DNA of 64,000 nt from Pararobbsia silviterrae (lineage in GTDB: Bacteria > Pseudomonadota > Gammaproteobacteria > Burkholderiales > Burkholderiaceae), in contig NZ_RBZU01000004.1 in assembly GCF_003628125.1 (NCBI RefSeq), positions 372,001 through 436,000 on the forward strand, read 5' to 3'. Position numbers and translations under genes: made by a program. Within the stretch, counting starts at the first letter, position 1. The number at the start of each line of letters is the position of its first letter. The notes beneath the pieces were generated by a model. That model was not told where the DNA came from, did no database searches, and worked only from the letters and a program-made list of their open reading frames with translations. Shown one piece after another: positions 35,668-44,956 of the stretch.

Positions 35668-37311
35668 TTATCGATCGTGGAGGGCCGACAACGCATCGTA
35701 GGCGACGCGCAGCGAATGCAAGCCCTGATAGACCGGCGGCGGTGTCTTGTCGAGCCCCGCGAGCCGGTATACCGCCGTCTGCGCGGACCGCACCGAATAT
35801 TCGACCGTAAAGACCACATCGTCGGGCAGCTCGCAAAACTGGCCGATCAGCGCGAGGTTGCGGTACCCGTCGGGCGTCACGTCGGGTCGGTCGCCCGCTT
35901 GGCGCGGGAGGAACTGCGCGGTCACGTAGGGCATATGGCAAGGGATGCAGATCGCATCCCGCAGGATTTCGCGGCCGTCGCTCGGCATGCCGAGATGCCC
36001 GAGCAGTTCGGTCATGATTTCGCGTCCCGTGCATGCGCGCATCGGCTTGCGCACGAAATCGCCGGGCGCGTCGACGGATAGACCGTAGCCCCAGAACACC
36101 TGGACGTCTTCGGGCTGACCCATGAAATGAGGCTGATGGGGCAGGACGATCGACAGCGTCCAGCTCGATTGCGCGAACGTCATGAGTCCGCCCTCGCCGG
36201 GCACATTGCCCGTCAGGTCGCGGATGGCATCGAACAGCCCCGGATGATGCAGCGTCGTCGTGAACGAGACCCACCGCGATTCGTCGACGTGATTCGCGAA
36301 CACGGCGGGCTTGCCGAACTCGGGGCGGCCGTTCGCGAGCGTGTCCCAAAGCGCCCACGCGCCCGCCGAGGCCTTGCCGCTGTAGAGCGCGGGCCGATCC
36401 ATCGCGCCCTGGGTCGTGCCCTCGGTCATCGACCCGAGCGTGACGATTGCGCAATCGTGATCGCCGAGCACGTAGCGGCCCGGATGCGTGCCGCGCAGAT
36501 AGTCGATCGTCTTCACGCGCGTGCCGTCCTCGGTGTCCTCGAAACCGAGATCGACGACGCGCGTGTTGACTTCGAAGTGGACGCCGCGATCCCGGAGCCA
36601 CTTCTGCAGCGGCCGGACCATCGAGTCGTACTGGTTGTAGGTCGTGCGCATGATGCCGCGCAACTGATTGAAGCCCGCGACAAGGTGCGCGAACCGCAGC
36701 AGGTAGCGACGAAACTCGACCGCGCTGTGCCACGGCTGGAACGCAAACGTGGTGCGCCACATGAGCCAGAAATTCGTCGTGAAGAAGGCGGCGTCGAAGT
36801 GCGCGTCGATCCGCGTCGCGCCGAGCAGGGCCTCGGGTTCGAGCGCGATGCGTTCGAGCGTCAGGATCTGCCACTCGGTCAGCTCGAACTCGGGGGCGTC
36901 GATCCGATGGCCCTCGCGCACGAGCCGCGATTTCGACGCGGTCGCGAGCGTGCCGTTCCATTCGAACATCTCGCGCGTGACCGAGCGGTCGCCTTCGAGC
37001 GTGGGGATCGATGAAAACAAGTCGTACGTGCAGACATACTTGCTCTCGAACATGCGTCCGCCGCGCATGACGTAGCCGCGCAAGGCCGAGCCCTCGGCGT
37101 CGAGACTGCCGCCGACGATGTCGAGCGCTTCGATGACGGTGATCCGGTGACCCTGGACGTCGGCGTCGCGACAAAGGAACGCCGCCGCGGCCAGCGACGC
37201 GATGCCGCCGCCGACCAGGTAGAAATGACCCTCCGATGCGTGTGCGTGTGCGCGTGCGTACGCGTCGCGGTCGGACGCCGCCGGGCCTTCGAAAGACGTT
37301 GCGTCGGACAT
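35668..37311 (-). CDS. ohyA: oleate hydratase
   Basis: 547-residue FAD-dependent fatty acid hydratase (myosin-cross-reactive antigen family) that adds water to the cis-9 double bond of oleate to give 10-hydroxystearate. The FAD motif is FYLVGGGIASLAAAAFL, then VIEALDIVGGSLD. The catalytic segment RGGRMFESKYVCTYDLF holds Glu89, and a conserved NQYDSMVRPLQKWL follows. Length fits the family. It likely detoxifies or remodels unsaturated fatty acids at the membrane. Upstream lies an Fnr-type box. Confidence 0.94.
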   Translation of the reverse strand: MSDATSFEGPAASDRDAYARAHAHASEGHFYLVGGGIASLAAAAFLCRDADVQGHRITVIEALDIVGGSLDAEGSALRGYVMRGGRMFESKYVCTYDLFSSIPTLEGDRSVTREMFEWNGTLATASKSRLVREGHRIDAPEFELTEWQILTLERIALEPEALLGATRIDAHFDAAFFTTNFWLMWRTTFAFQPWHSAVEFRRYLLRFAHLVAGFNQLRGIMRTTYNQYDSMVRPLQKWLRDRGVHFEVNTRVVDLGFEDTEDGTRVKTIDYLRGTHPGRYVLGDHDCAIVTLGSMTEGTTQGAMDRPALYSGKASAGAWALWDTLANGRPEFGKPAVFANHVDESRWVSFTTTLHHPGLFDAIRDLTGNVPGEGGLMTFAQSSWTLSIVLPHQPHFMGQPEDVQVFWGYGLSVDAPGDFVRKPMRACTGREIMTELLGHLGMPSDGREILRDAICIPCHMPYVTAQFLPRQAGDRPDVTPDGYRNLALIGQFCELPDDVVFTVEYSVRSAQTAVYRLAGLDKTPPPVYQGLHSLRVAYDALSALHDR

Positions 37312-37388
37312 GATCGGGTCCCGTCGAAGAGAAAGACGAACTTGGGCGTTGATCGCGCCAACGATAGCGGGCGCGGGACAACAGTGGA

Positions 37389-37402
37389 TTGCGCTAGATC
37401 AA
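37389..37402 (-). promoter_or_regulatory. Fnr-type box upstream of oleate hydratase
   Basis: Read on the minus strand the site is TTGATCTAGCGCAA: a perfect TTGAT half, four spacer bases, then GCGCAA-like half against the consensus ATCAA. It ends about 78 bases before the oleate hydratase start on the same strand. The fnr gene is the next gene downstream. Binding is inferred. Confidence 0.55.
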
Positions 37403-37708
37403 ATATGGGATGCGAAGCGCGGTGCGTTCTCGCGCGAGGGGCGCCGCCGTGCCGTTCACGTTGCGTCTTGGTAAAGACCTCGACCCCGGCAGGCATTCAA
37501 AATTCGATAGCGCGCTAATAGAATCAGTCAACCCGGCCTGTCGGGCTTCTTCGTGGGACATGCGGTCGCCGCGGTGCGTCATTTCGATAGTCGAGACGCG
37601 ACGGCGCGGCATGCTTCGGCGATGCGATTTCGTCAGCCTCTTGTGCGGTATGCGCCGGCGCGTGGCATTCTGTACGCTCTCCAAGCGCTCCAAGACCGCC
37701 TATCGAGC

Positions 37709-38839
37709 ATGCCCTCGACCCATCCGCCCACGCTTGAACGCATGCAACCCGACGGACTGCGCCTGATCGGCGACTGGACGCTCGACCACTTTCGCGAGCT
37801 CAGTACGATCACGCATCGCATCGGCGGCCCCGAGCGTGATGCGCGCCTCGACTGCTCAGGCATCACGAAACTCGACACGGCGGGTGCGCAGATCATCGCC
37901 GCGCTGTTGCCCGACGCGGCGCTCGACGGACTCGATGGCGTCGTGACGGGGCTGCGCCCCGCGCAGATGTCGCTGTTGCGCACGGTCGGCCGCGCGTCGC
38001 TTGCGATCGTGCCGTCCGAGCGGCCGCGGCGCCTCGGCGCGGCCTCGGACCTGTTCGCGCGCGTCGGCGATTCGGTCGTGCGCGTCGCGATGCATTTCTG
38101 GGTGTTGCTCGGCTTCAGCGGTCAGGTTCTCGAGCGTCTCGCGCGCACGATGCTGCGTCCGCGGCGCTGGCGCGTGACGGCGCTGGTCGCGCAGATCGAG
38201 CAGATCGTGCTCGACGCCGTGCCGATCGTCGCGTTGCTGACGTTCATGGTGGGCGCGGTCCTCGCATTTCTCGGCGTCACGGTGCTCAGCAGCTTCGGCG
38301 CGAGCATCTACGCGATCGATCTCGTGGGGTTCTCGTTTCTGCGCGAGTTCGGCGCGGTGCTCGCGTCGATCCTGATGGCCGGGCGTACGGCGAGCGCCTA
38401 TGCGGCGCAACTCGGCTCGATGAAGATCAATGAGGAAATCGACGCGATCATCGCGCTCGACCTCGATCCGCTCGAACTGCTCGTGCTACCTCGCGTGCTC
38501 GCGATGGTCATCGGTCTGCCGATGCTGACCTTCATCGCGATCATCTGCGGTCTGCTCGGCGGCGGCCTCGTCTGCATGTTCAGGCTCGGCGTGTCGCCCG
38601 AGGCCTTCGTGCAGACGCTGCATACGGATCTGCCGATCCAGCATTTCTACGTCGGGATTGCAAAGACGCCCGTGTTTGCGTTTGTCATCGCCTGCATCGG
38701 CTGCATTCAGGGGCTATCGGTGGGGTCGAGCTCCGAGTCCGTGGGTGCGCACACGACGACGAGCGTCGTGCATTCGATCTTCGTCGTCATTCTGCTCGAT
38801 GCGATCGCCGCGTTGTTCTACATGGAGATGGGATGGTGA
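37709..38839 (+). CDS. MlaE-type ABC transporter permease with N-terminal STAS-like domain
   Basis: 376-residue inner-membrane permease for a lipid transport system. Residues 1-110 resemble a STAS domain (LDCSGITKLDTAGAQIIAAL) and the remainder is the MlaE/YrbE permease (VALLTFMVGAVLAFLG, FGAVLASILMAGRTASAYAAQLGSMKINEEIDAI). In E. coli the STAS protein MlaB is separate; here it is fused. The start is uncertain: in-frame ATGs lie at 37553, 37622, 37709 and 37742. Overlaps the ATPase gene by 7 bases. Confidence 0.87.
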   Translation: MPSTHPPTLERMQPDGLRLIGDWTLDHFRELSTITHRIGGPERDARLDCSGITKLDTAGAQIIAALLPDAALDGLDGVVTGLRPAQMSLLRTVGRASLAIVPSERPRRLGAASDLFARVGDSVVRVAMHFWVLLGFSGQVLERLARTMLRPRRWRVTALVAQIEQIVLDAVPIVALLTFMVGAVLAFLGVTVLSSFGASIYAIDLVGFSFLREFGAVLASILMAGRTASAYAAQLGSMKINEEIDAIIALDLDPLELLVLPRVLAMVIGLPMLTFIAIICGLLGGGLVCMFRLGVSPEAFVQTLHTDLPIQHFYVGIAKTPVFAFVIACIGCIQGLSVGSSSESVGAHTTTSVVHSIFVVILLDAIAALFYMEMGW

Positions 38840-39747
38840 GCACGACGACAGGCACGTCGGTAAGCACGTCAATGAGCGCGTCAATGAGCGCTTCGGCGAG
38901 CTCGGCGTTCGACACGACGGGCGCGCGGACGGCGCCGGTGCTCATCGAGGTCCGCGATCTCGTGAACCGCTTCGGCACGCGCACGGTGCATGATCATCTG
39001 AACCTTGACGTCATGCGCGGCGAAATACTCGGCGTCGTCGGGGGCTCGGGCAGCGGCAAGTCCGTGCTGCTGCGTTCGATCGTCGGCTTGCTCAGACCGA
39101 CATCGGGCACCGTGCGGATCGCGAGCGGGGAAATCTTCGCCGACGCCGCGGCGCGACACGACGAAACGGCATCGCGGAACGATGGCGACGGACGGCCCGC
39201 GCGAACCCATCGCATGGGGGTGTTGTTTCAACGCGGCGCACTGTTCTCGTCGTTGTCGCTACTCGAAAACATCGCGCTGCCGCTGATCGAGCACGCGGGG
39301 CTCACGCGTGTCGAGGCCGAACGTATCGCGCGCATGAAGCTGGCACTCGTCGGCCTTGAGCAGGACACGGCGAACGTCGCGCCCGCGGCTTTATCGGGCG
39401 GCATGACCAAACGCGCGGCGCTGGCGCGCGCGCTCGCGCTCGATCCCGATGTGTTGTTCCTCGACGAGCCGACGGCCGGACTCGATCCCGTCAGCGCGGG
39501 TGCGTTCGACGCGCTGACGTCGACGCTGCGCGACGCGCTCGGGCTCACCGTGTTTCTTGTCACGCACGATCTCGACACGCTGTACACGATTTGCGATCGC
39601 GTCGCGGTGATCGCGAACGGTCGCGTCCGCGTTGCGGGGACGCTCGACGTCGTCGCGCAAACCGACGATGCATGGATCAAGGCCTATTTTCATGGACCCC
39701 GCGGTCGTGCGGCGTATGCGTCGCATGCGGCGGACGGAGGGCAGTGA
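38833..39747 (+). CDS. MlaF-type ABC transporter ATP-binding protein
   Basis: 304-residue ATPase. Walker A is GGSGSGKS (70-77), the signature is LSGGMTKRAALARAL, Walker B is DVLFLDEPTAGLDP, and the switch His is in LVTHDLDT. The first 30 residues are a Ser/Thr/Met-rich low-complexity stretch (STSMSASMSAS) produced by a short DNA direct repeat. Overlaps the permease gene and is followed by the MCE gene after one base. It energises lipid movement between membranes. Confidence 0.93.
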   Translation: MVSTTTGTSVSTSMSASMSASASSAFDTTGARTAPVLIEVRDLVNRFGTRTVHDHLNLDVMRGEILGVVGGSGSGKSVLLRSIVGLLRPTSGTVRIASGEIFADAAARHDETASRNDGDGRPARTHRMGVLFQRGALFSSLSLLENIALPLIEHAGLTRVEAERIARMKLALVGLEQDTANVAPAALSGGMTKRAALARALALDPDVLFLDEPTAGLDPVSAGAFDALTSTLRDALGLTVFLVTHDLDTLYTICDRVAVIANGRVRVAGTLDVVAQTDDAWIKAYFHGPRGRAAYASHAADGGQ

Positions 39748-39748
39748 G

Positions 39749-40687
39749 ATGGAAGCACGTGCGCATCATGTCGTGATCGGTCTTTTTACGGTCATCGTCG
39801 TCGCCGCGGCGATGCTCTTCGCGATGTGGCTCGCGACGGGGAGCGCGGGCCGCAAGACGACCGAATACGACGTCGTTTTTTCAGAGCCGGTCGTTGGCCT
39901 GACCGAGGGCAACGGCGTGCAATACAGCGGCATCAAGGTCGGCGAGGTCGAGCGGCTCACGCTCGATCCGGAGAACCCGGCCAAGGTCCGCGCGCGTATC
40001 CGCGTGGGCGCGGATACGCCCGTCAAGCGCGACACGGTCGCCAAGCTCGCGCTCACGGGCGTGACCGGCATTTCCGTGATCCAGCTCAGCGGCGGCTCGG
40101 CGCAAAGCGAGCGGCTGACCGCGCCCGACGGTGAAATCCCCGTGATCATCGCGTCGCCGTCGTCGCTTGCGCAATTGGCGCTGCGCGGCGGCGACGTCAT
40201 TGCGAATCTCGATTCGACGCTGCATGCGGTTCAGCAGGTGCTCTCCGACCGCAACCTCGAACATATCGACGCGACGCTCGAAAACCTTTCGCTGGTTGCG
40301 CAATCGCTTGCCGATCAGCGCGACGACATTCATGCGCTCGTGAGCGCGGCGACGCACGGTGTGCGCGATGCGGATGCGGCGGCGGTCGCGGTCCAGGGCC
40401 TGGCCGAACAGAGTCGGACGCTCGTCTCGCGTCATGGCGAGGCGATCTTTTCGAACACCGAGCACCTGACTGCGTCGCTTGCGAAGACGAGCGATGCGCT
40501 GAATGCGATGGTCGAACAGAATGCGTCGGCGATTCGCGCGGGATCGAACGGCGCGGCTCAACTTGCTCCGACGCTCGAGGCGCTGCAGCAAACCCTTGCG
40601 TCGCTGCGCGAAGTCACACGCCGCTTTGACGATAATCCGTCGGGATATCTGCTGAATCGCGACAAAACCCGTGAGTTTTCGCCATGA
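39749..40687 (+). CDS. MlaD/MCE-domain lipid transport protein
   Basis: 312-residue periplasmic protein anchored by one N-terminal helix (VVIGLFTVIVVAAAMLFAMW). The MCE domain follows (VVGLTEGNGVQYSGIKVGEVERL), then a long helical C-terminus (SLVAQSLADQRDDI, QTLASLREVTRRFDDNP), expected to form a hexameric ring carrying lipids. GGAGG precedes the start. The next gene overlaps by ATGA. Confidence 0.92.
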   Translation: MEARAHHVVIGLFTVIVVAAAMLFAMWLATGSAGRKTTEYDVVFSEPVVGLTEGNGVQYSGIKVGEVERLTLDPENPAKVRARIRVGADTPVKRDTVAKLALTGVTGISVIQLSGGSAQSERLTAPDGEIPVIIASPSSLAQLALRGGDVIANLDSTLHAVQQVLSDRNLEHIDATLENLSLVAQSLADQRDDIHALVSAATHGVRDADAAAVAVQGLAEQSRTLVSRHGEAIFSNTEHLTASLAKTSDALNAMVEQNASAIRAGSNGAAQLAPTLEALQQTLASLREVTRRFDDNPSGYLLNRDKTREFSP

Positions 40688-41373
40688 GATCGATGCGCCG
40701 CATGGTTCGGTGGGGCTTTGCAGGCCTTGCCGCGAACGTGATTGCCGCCTGTTCGGTGTTGCCGCCTTCGCAGACGCTCGACGTGTATCGACTGCCTGAA
40801 ACGTGCGGTGCAAACGCGTGCGCGAGCGTGCATGACGGGACCGCGCAGTCCGCTCCGGACGCGGCGAGTCCGTCGGGGCTTGCGCATCGCGTGACGCTGC
40901 GTGTGGTTGCGCCATCGGCCGGCAATGCCATTTCGAGCGCGCGGATCGCGGTGATTCCCGAGGGCGATACGTTGATCGCTTATCGCAATGCGCGATGGAC
41001 CGACCCCGCGCCCGAGCTCGTCGGCACGCGGCTTGTTCATGCGCTCGCGGCGCAGTCTGCGTTCAATGTCGTGGACCGTGACGTGCCTGTCACTGCCGAT
41101 TGGGAACTCCGCAGCCATCTGGGCGCGTTTCAGACGGAGTACCGCAACGGTCAGCCTGTCGTGCATGTCGCGCTCGATGTCTGGCTGATCGATGCGTCGA
41201 GCAGGCAGATCGTCGCGACGCGCCATGTCGACGAGACCGAAGCGCCGTCCGCGCCCGCGGTCCCCGCGGTCGTGCAGGCGTTCGGCCGCGCTTCGGATCG
41301 GCTTGGCGATCAAGTGGCGACGTGGGTGTCGGGTGTCATCGCATCCGTGCCCGTGGACCATGCGAGCCGTTGA
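40684..41373 (+). CDS. ABC-type transport auxiliary lipoprotein (PqiC/YmbA-like)
   Basis: 229-residue outer-membrane lipoprotein with signal peptide and lipobox NVIAAC (lipidated Cys23), then QTLDVYRLP, typical of the auxiliary lipoprotein family that docks MCE systems at the outer membrane. ATGA overlap with the MCE gene makes it the fourth subunit of the transporter. Together the four genes encode a complete inner-to-outer membrane lipid shuttle. Confidence 0.88.
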   Translation: MRSMRRMVRWGFAGLAANVIAACSVLPPSQTLDVYRLPETCGANACASVHDGTAQSAPDAASPSGLAHRVTLRVVAPSAGNAISSARIAVIPEGDTLIAYRNARWTDPAPELVGTRLVHALAAQSAFNVVDRDVPVTADWELRSHLGAFQTEYRNGQPVVHVALDVWLIDASSRQIVATRHVDETEAPSAPAVPAVVQAFGRASDRLGDQVATWVSGVIASVPVDHASR

Positions 41374-41535
41374 GCGACTCATGCGTGATCGCCGATGCGT
41401 TCGAGCTTGAGCGTGCGCGTCAAGACACAACCGACACGATCGGCATGACCGGTATCGCGCACGTCGCGTGTGCCGGCATCGGTCGCGTCGCGGATAGTGT
41501 TTGCGCGTGCGAAAGACTAGGCTCGATGACGGGTG

Positions 41536-41555
41536 CTTGACCCGAATCGGTCAAG
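41536..41555. promoter_or_regulatory. inverted repeat upstream of the 65-residue gene
   Basis: CTTGACC and GGTCAAG flank a six-base spacer, 29 bases before the start of the small gene and outside any coding frame. It may be an operator or part of a promoter (TTGACC as a -35-like element). Unassigned. Confidence 0.35.
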
Positions 41556-41583
41556 TCATGTTCCTGGATGAAGGAGGTCACTC

Positions 41584-41781
41584 ATGCCGCGATTCGCACT
41601 TCCCCAATCGAGAACGCTGCCTAGGATCCGGCCTCAAACGCCGTCGTCCGGATTGACGGGAATGTCAGGGCAGACATCGGATCAATCGACCGCGCTCGAT
41701 CGACTGGGATCCAATCAAAGTCAAATGGCATCGCCGATCTCGCAGAACAGCCGCAGCGATGCGTTGAACTGGCGCGTTTGA
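41584..41781 (+). CDS. small hypothetical protein (65 residues)
   Basis: Unrecognised 65-residue, Ser/Gln/Pro-rich polar protein (MPRFALPQSRTLPRIRP start). The case for a real gene is the near-perfect ribosome site AAGGAGG eight bases before the ATG and an inverted repeat just upstream. No signal peptide, membrane segment or Cys. It lies alone between the lipid transporter operon and a LysR gene. Confidence 0.5.
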   Translation: MPRFALPQSRTLPRIRPQTPSSGLTGMSGQTSDQSTALDRLGSNQSQMASPISQNSRSDALNWRV

Positions 41782-41956
41782 TGCGCGGTGTCGTGCAAGT
41801 ATATTTCGCGTGCGGACTCGGCGACGCGGCTGTCGACGCGGCGTCGAGTCGCACGCGATCTTCGAGCTCGATCGCGGCCTCCTTCGAACGATGACCGTTG
41901 CGGCCTCGTCTTGTGTTTCAATGTCGAAAAAACATTGAGCCGAGAAGGGGTGTTGG

Positions 41957-42865
41957 ATGGACCGGTTGTTTGCGATGAAGGTGTTCGTGCGGGTGGTCGA
42001 GACCGGCAGTTTCACGCGCGCGGCGCAGGCGCTCGACTTGCCCGGACCCACGGTTTCGCGCTTGGTCCAATCGCTCGAGGCGCATCTCGGTGCGCGGCTT
42101 CTGAGCCGTACGACGCGCAGCGTCAAGGCGACGGAGGAAGGGCTCGCCTATTACGAGCGATGCATTCAGGTCCTCAACGAGATCGAGGATATGGAAGCGG
42201 ATCTCGGTCACTCGCGCCGCGTCGCGAGCGGTCGCGTGCGCGTGAGCTTGCCGACTTCGATCGCCAAGCACGTTTTGATTCCGTCGCTCCCTGAATTTTT
42301 CGCCGCGCATCCCGACGTTCGGATCGATCTCGTGATATCCGATCGTCCCGTCGATCTGGTCAGCGAGGCAATCGATTGCGCGATTCGCGTCGGCGAGTTG
42401 AACAACGAGGGTGTTGTATCTCGCACGGCGGGCGAGGTGTGGACACGGGTCTGCGCATCGCCGGCCTATCTCGAGCGGTATGGCGAACCCAAGACCCTTG
42501 CCGAGCTGCATGATCACATCGGCGTCAACTATATCTCGCAGGTCACCGGGCGCGTGCGCCCCTGGTCGTTCGTGATCGACGGAAAGCCGCATGCGGTGCA
42601 GATGAAAAGCCTCGTGACGGTCGACGACGCCGACGCCTATGTCGAATGCGGCGTCGCGGGGCTCGGCATCGTGAGTTCGTCGTCGTACCTGCTGCAGCGT
42701 CATACACGAACGGGCGCGCTCAAGCGCATCCTGACGCAATACAAGATCTCGCCGCGCCCGATCCATGTGATCTACATGCCGAATCGCCACTTGCCGCGCA
42801 AGACGCGCGTGTTCATCGACTGGTTTTGCGAGATGTATGCGGCGTTGATGGCCAAGTCGGATTAA
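41957..42865 (+). CDS. LysR-family transcriptional regulator
   Basis: 302-residue LysR regulator of the DmlR/AaeR-like group: start MDRLFAMKVFVRVVETGSF, helix-turn-helix AAQALDLPGPTVSRLVQSLE, then effector domain with GRVRVSLPTSIAKHVLIP. Usually such genes are divergent from their target; here the upstream neighbour is on the same strand and the injection system lies 410 bases downstream. The target is unknown. Confidence 0.9.
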   Translation: MDRLFAMKVFVRVVETGSFTRAAQALDLPGPTVSRLVQSLEAHLGARLLSRTTRSVKATEEGLAYYERCIQVLNEIEDMEADLGHSRRVASGRVRVSLPTSIAKHVLIPSLPEFFAAHPDVRIDLVISDRPVDLVSEAIDCAIRVGELNNEGVVSRTAGEVWTRVCASPAYLERYGEPKTLAELHDHIGVNYISQVTGRVRPWSFVIDGKPHAVQMKSLVTVDDADAYVECGVAGLGIVSSSSYLLQRHTRTGALKRILTQYKISPRPIHVIYMPNRHLPRKTRVFIDWFCEMYAALMAKSD

Positions 42866-43275
42866 GGCGAGTGTAAGAATCGATGGCGTTCTCACGTCGA
42901 ATGGGACGGTCGGTCGGACGTCATCGATATGAAACTGTAAGGCGCACAGATGTGTCGCGCATGCGCGAACGATCGCAATCGATTCGGATCACGAATCGAT
43001 GTTCAAACGGCGTTTAAATACATGATCTGCTAAAGGTCATCGCCGGTCTTCCGTTCGATCTTTCAACTGAGTGAGAAAAATTTCGCGTTTCGGATAGCGA
43101 GGTCTCGACGCGTCTTTTAGTCTTGATTCCGTGGAGGCAAACAACTTCATGCCGGACGATGAAACGCCGGAGGCCGATGAAACGATGCGCCGAACAGCGC
43201 GGGTCGTGCGGTCTCTGTCGGGCCGCTCCGCGGCGTTCGACGTGCCTGACGGACCTCTGATCAAGGAGCAATGCA
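42866..43275. promoter_or_regulatory. promoter-side gap before the injection-system operon
   Basis: 410 bases between the LysR gene and the first eCIS gene. It is AT-richer than average around 42985-43135 (for example GTTTAAATACATGATCTGC and GAGAAAAATTTCGCG). It must hold the operon promoter unless transcription reads through from the LysR gene. Frames within it lack ribosome sites except AAGGAGCAATGC, which serves the tube gene. Confidence 0.45.
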
Positions 43276-43725
43276 ATGGCGACCACCGCAGACCAGATTG
43301 CGTCGACTTATCCGATTCCGACCTACCGATTCGTCGTGTCTTTGGGCGGCGAGGATATCGCGTTCAACAACGTTTCCGGGCTCAATATCAACTACGACAC
43401 GATTGAGTATCGCGACGGGGTAGGGCATTGGTTCAAGATGCCGGGCCAACGTCAACTGGTGAATATCACGCTGCGCAAAGGCGTGTTTCCCGGCGAGTCC
43501 GCCCTGTATGACTGGATCAACTCGACGTCGCTGAATCAGGTCGAGAAGAAGGACATTACGATCAGCCTGACGGACGACGCGGGCACGACCCTGCTGCTCA
43601 CGTGGAACGTGTCGAATGCGTTTCCGACGGGATTGACGTTGCCCGCACTCGACGCGACGAGCAATGAAATCGCGATCGAAGAGCTCACGCTGATGGCCGA
43701 TCGCATCACCGTTCAAGTCCAGTAA
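43276..43725 (+). CDS. eCIS inner tube protein 1 (Afp1/Pvc1-like)
   Basis: 149-residue phage-tail-tube protein of the T4 gp19-like family that stacks in hexamers to form the injected tube. Start IPTYRFVVSLGGEDIAFNNVSGL, then GQRQLVNITLRKGVFPG and ITISLTDDAGTTLLLTWNV are family features. First gene of the operon, as in Afp and PVC loci. AAGGAG precedes the ATG. Confidence 0.94.
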   Translation: MATTADQIASTYPIPTYRFVVSLGGEDIAFNNVSGLNINYDTIEYRDGVGHWFKMPGQRQLVNITLRKGVFPGESALYDWINSTSLNQVEKKDITISLTDDAGTTLLLTWNVSNAFPTGLTLPALDATSNEIAIEELTLMADRITVQVQ

Positions 43726-43737
43726 GGGGAGGCGATC

Positions 43738-44790
43738 ATGGCCGTTACCACGACTTACCCCGGCGTCTACATCGAAGAAGATGCCTCGCCTTCGATTTCG
43801 GTGAGTGCCTTGCCCACATCGATTCCCTTGATTGCGATGGGGGCCACGTACAGTACGACGGCAAAGAAATTCGATAACTATCTGGATTTCGTGACCAGTA
43901 GCGGGGGCACGGTTGACCTCACGGACGCGGGCAATGCCGGCATGCGCGCGTACTTTGAAAACGGCGGGGGGACGTGTTATGCCGTTGCGTCCGCTTCAGT
44001 CGCGACGGCGGTGGCGGCTCTGAATGACGTGACGCTATTGGTCGCGAACAGCTACGACATCTCAGCGGCCGTGGCCACGACCTGCATCGACGGCGAAACG
44101 CGGTTCGCGATTCTCGACGGTCCGACGACCGCGTTGGATAGCACTGGGACGTCGTCCTCGACCTACGCGGCCAATCAATATGCGGCGGTCTACTACCCGT
44201 TTCTTTCCGTGACGTGGACGACCGTGGCGATTGCCCCGAGCGCGGTTGTCGCGGGGCTCTATTGCAGAAACGACCGTACGCGAGGCGTCTGGAAGTCTCC
44301 GGCGAATATTCCGCTGTCGGCCGGATATACCCCTAAGTTCACGGTCACGGACAGCCTTCAAGGCACATACAACACGGGAAAAGCGATCAACATGATTCGC
44401 TATTTTCCCGATACGGGGAACTTGGTATGGGGGGCGCGCACGCTCGACGACAGCGACGATTGGCGCTATATCGCCGTGCGGCGGCTGTTCAACAGCGCGG
44501 AAGCCGATATCAAGCAGACGATGGAGGCGATGGTGTTCGAGCCGAACAACCAGCCGACATGGCAGAAGGTCTACAGCGCGATCGACAACTATCTGTACGG
44601 CCTCTGGCGGGAAGGCGCGCTGCTCGGCGCGAAGCCCGAGGACGCGTATTTCGTGCAGATCGGCGAGGGCGTCACGATGACGCCCGACGACATCGCAAAA
44701 GGCAGGATGATTGCCAAAGTCGGGATGGCCGCGGTGCGACCCGCGGAATTCATCATTCTGCAATTTACGCAGAACATGGAAGGGGTGTAA
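43738..44790 (+). CDS. eCIS contractile sheath protein 1 (Afp2/Pvc2-like)
   Basis: 350-residue tail sheath protein. N-terminal arm TTTYPGVYIEEDASPS inserts into the neighbouring subunit. The conserved C-terminal domain runs from WRYIAVRRLFNSAEADIKQT through VFEPNNQPTW, GALLGAKPEDAYFVQIG and FIILQFTQN. It should form the main sheath. The shortest of the three sheaths here, as Afp2/Pvc2 are. Its C-terminus is close to that of sheath 2. Confidence 0.95.
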   Translation: MAVTTTYPGVYIEEDASPSISVSALPTSIPLIAMGATYSTTAKKFDNYLDFVTSSGGTVDLTDAGNAGMRAYFENGGGTCYAVASASVATAVAALNDVTLLVANSYDISAAVATTCIDGETRFAILDGPTTALDSTGTSSSTYAANQYAAVYYPFLSVTWTTVAIAPSAVVAGLYCRNDRTRGVWKSPANIPLSAGYTPKFTVTDSLQGTYNTGKAINMIRYFPDTGNLVWGARTLDDSDDWRYIAVRRLFNSAEADIKQTMEAMVFEPNNQPTWQKVYSAIDNYLYGLWREGALLGAKPEDAYFVQIGEGVTMTPDDIAKGRMIAKVGMAAVRPAEFIILQFTQNMEGV

Positions 44791-44956
44791 GCGATTGAGC
44801 GACGAGACCCGAGCGAGTGCCAAGCGCAACGATCAGTCGATTGGAGCGGACATCCGTTGATTGTCGGCTCATTGCTATGGCGCAATTGGACAGGTGGGTC
44901 GCGTCGGGTGGAGCAACGGGTTCCTACGACGCTGCGTTGAGTGTTAGGAGAGGGAG

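Noticed and set aside
43131-43406. 91-codon frame overlapping the first tube gene
   Set aside because: It overlaps the start of the tube gene in another frame and lacks a ribosome site.
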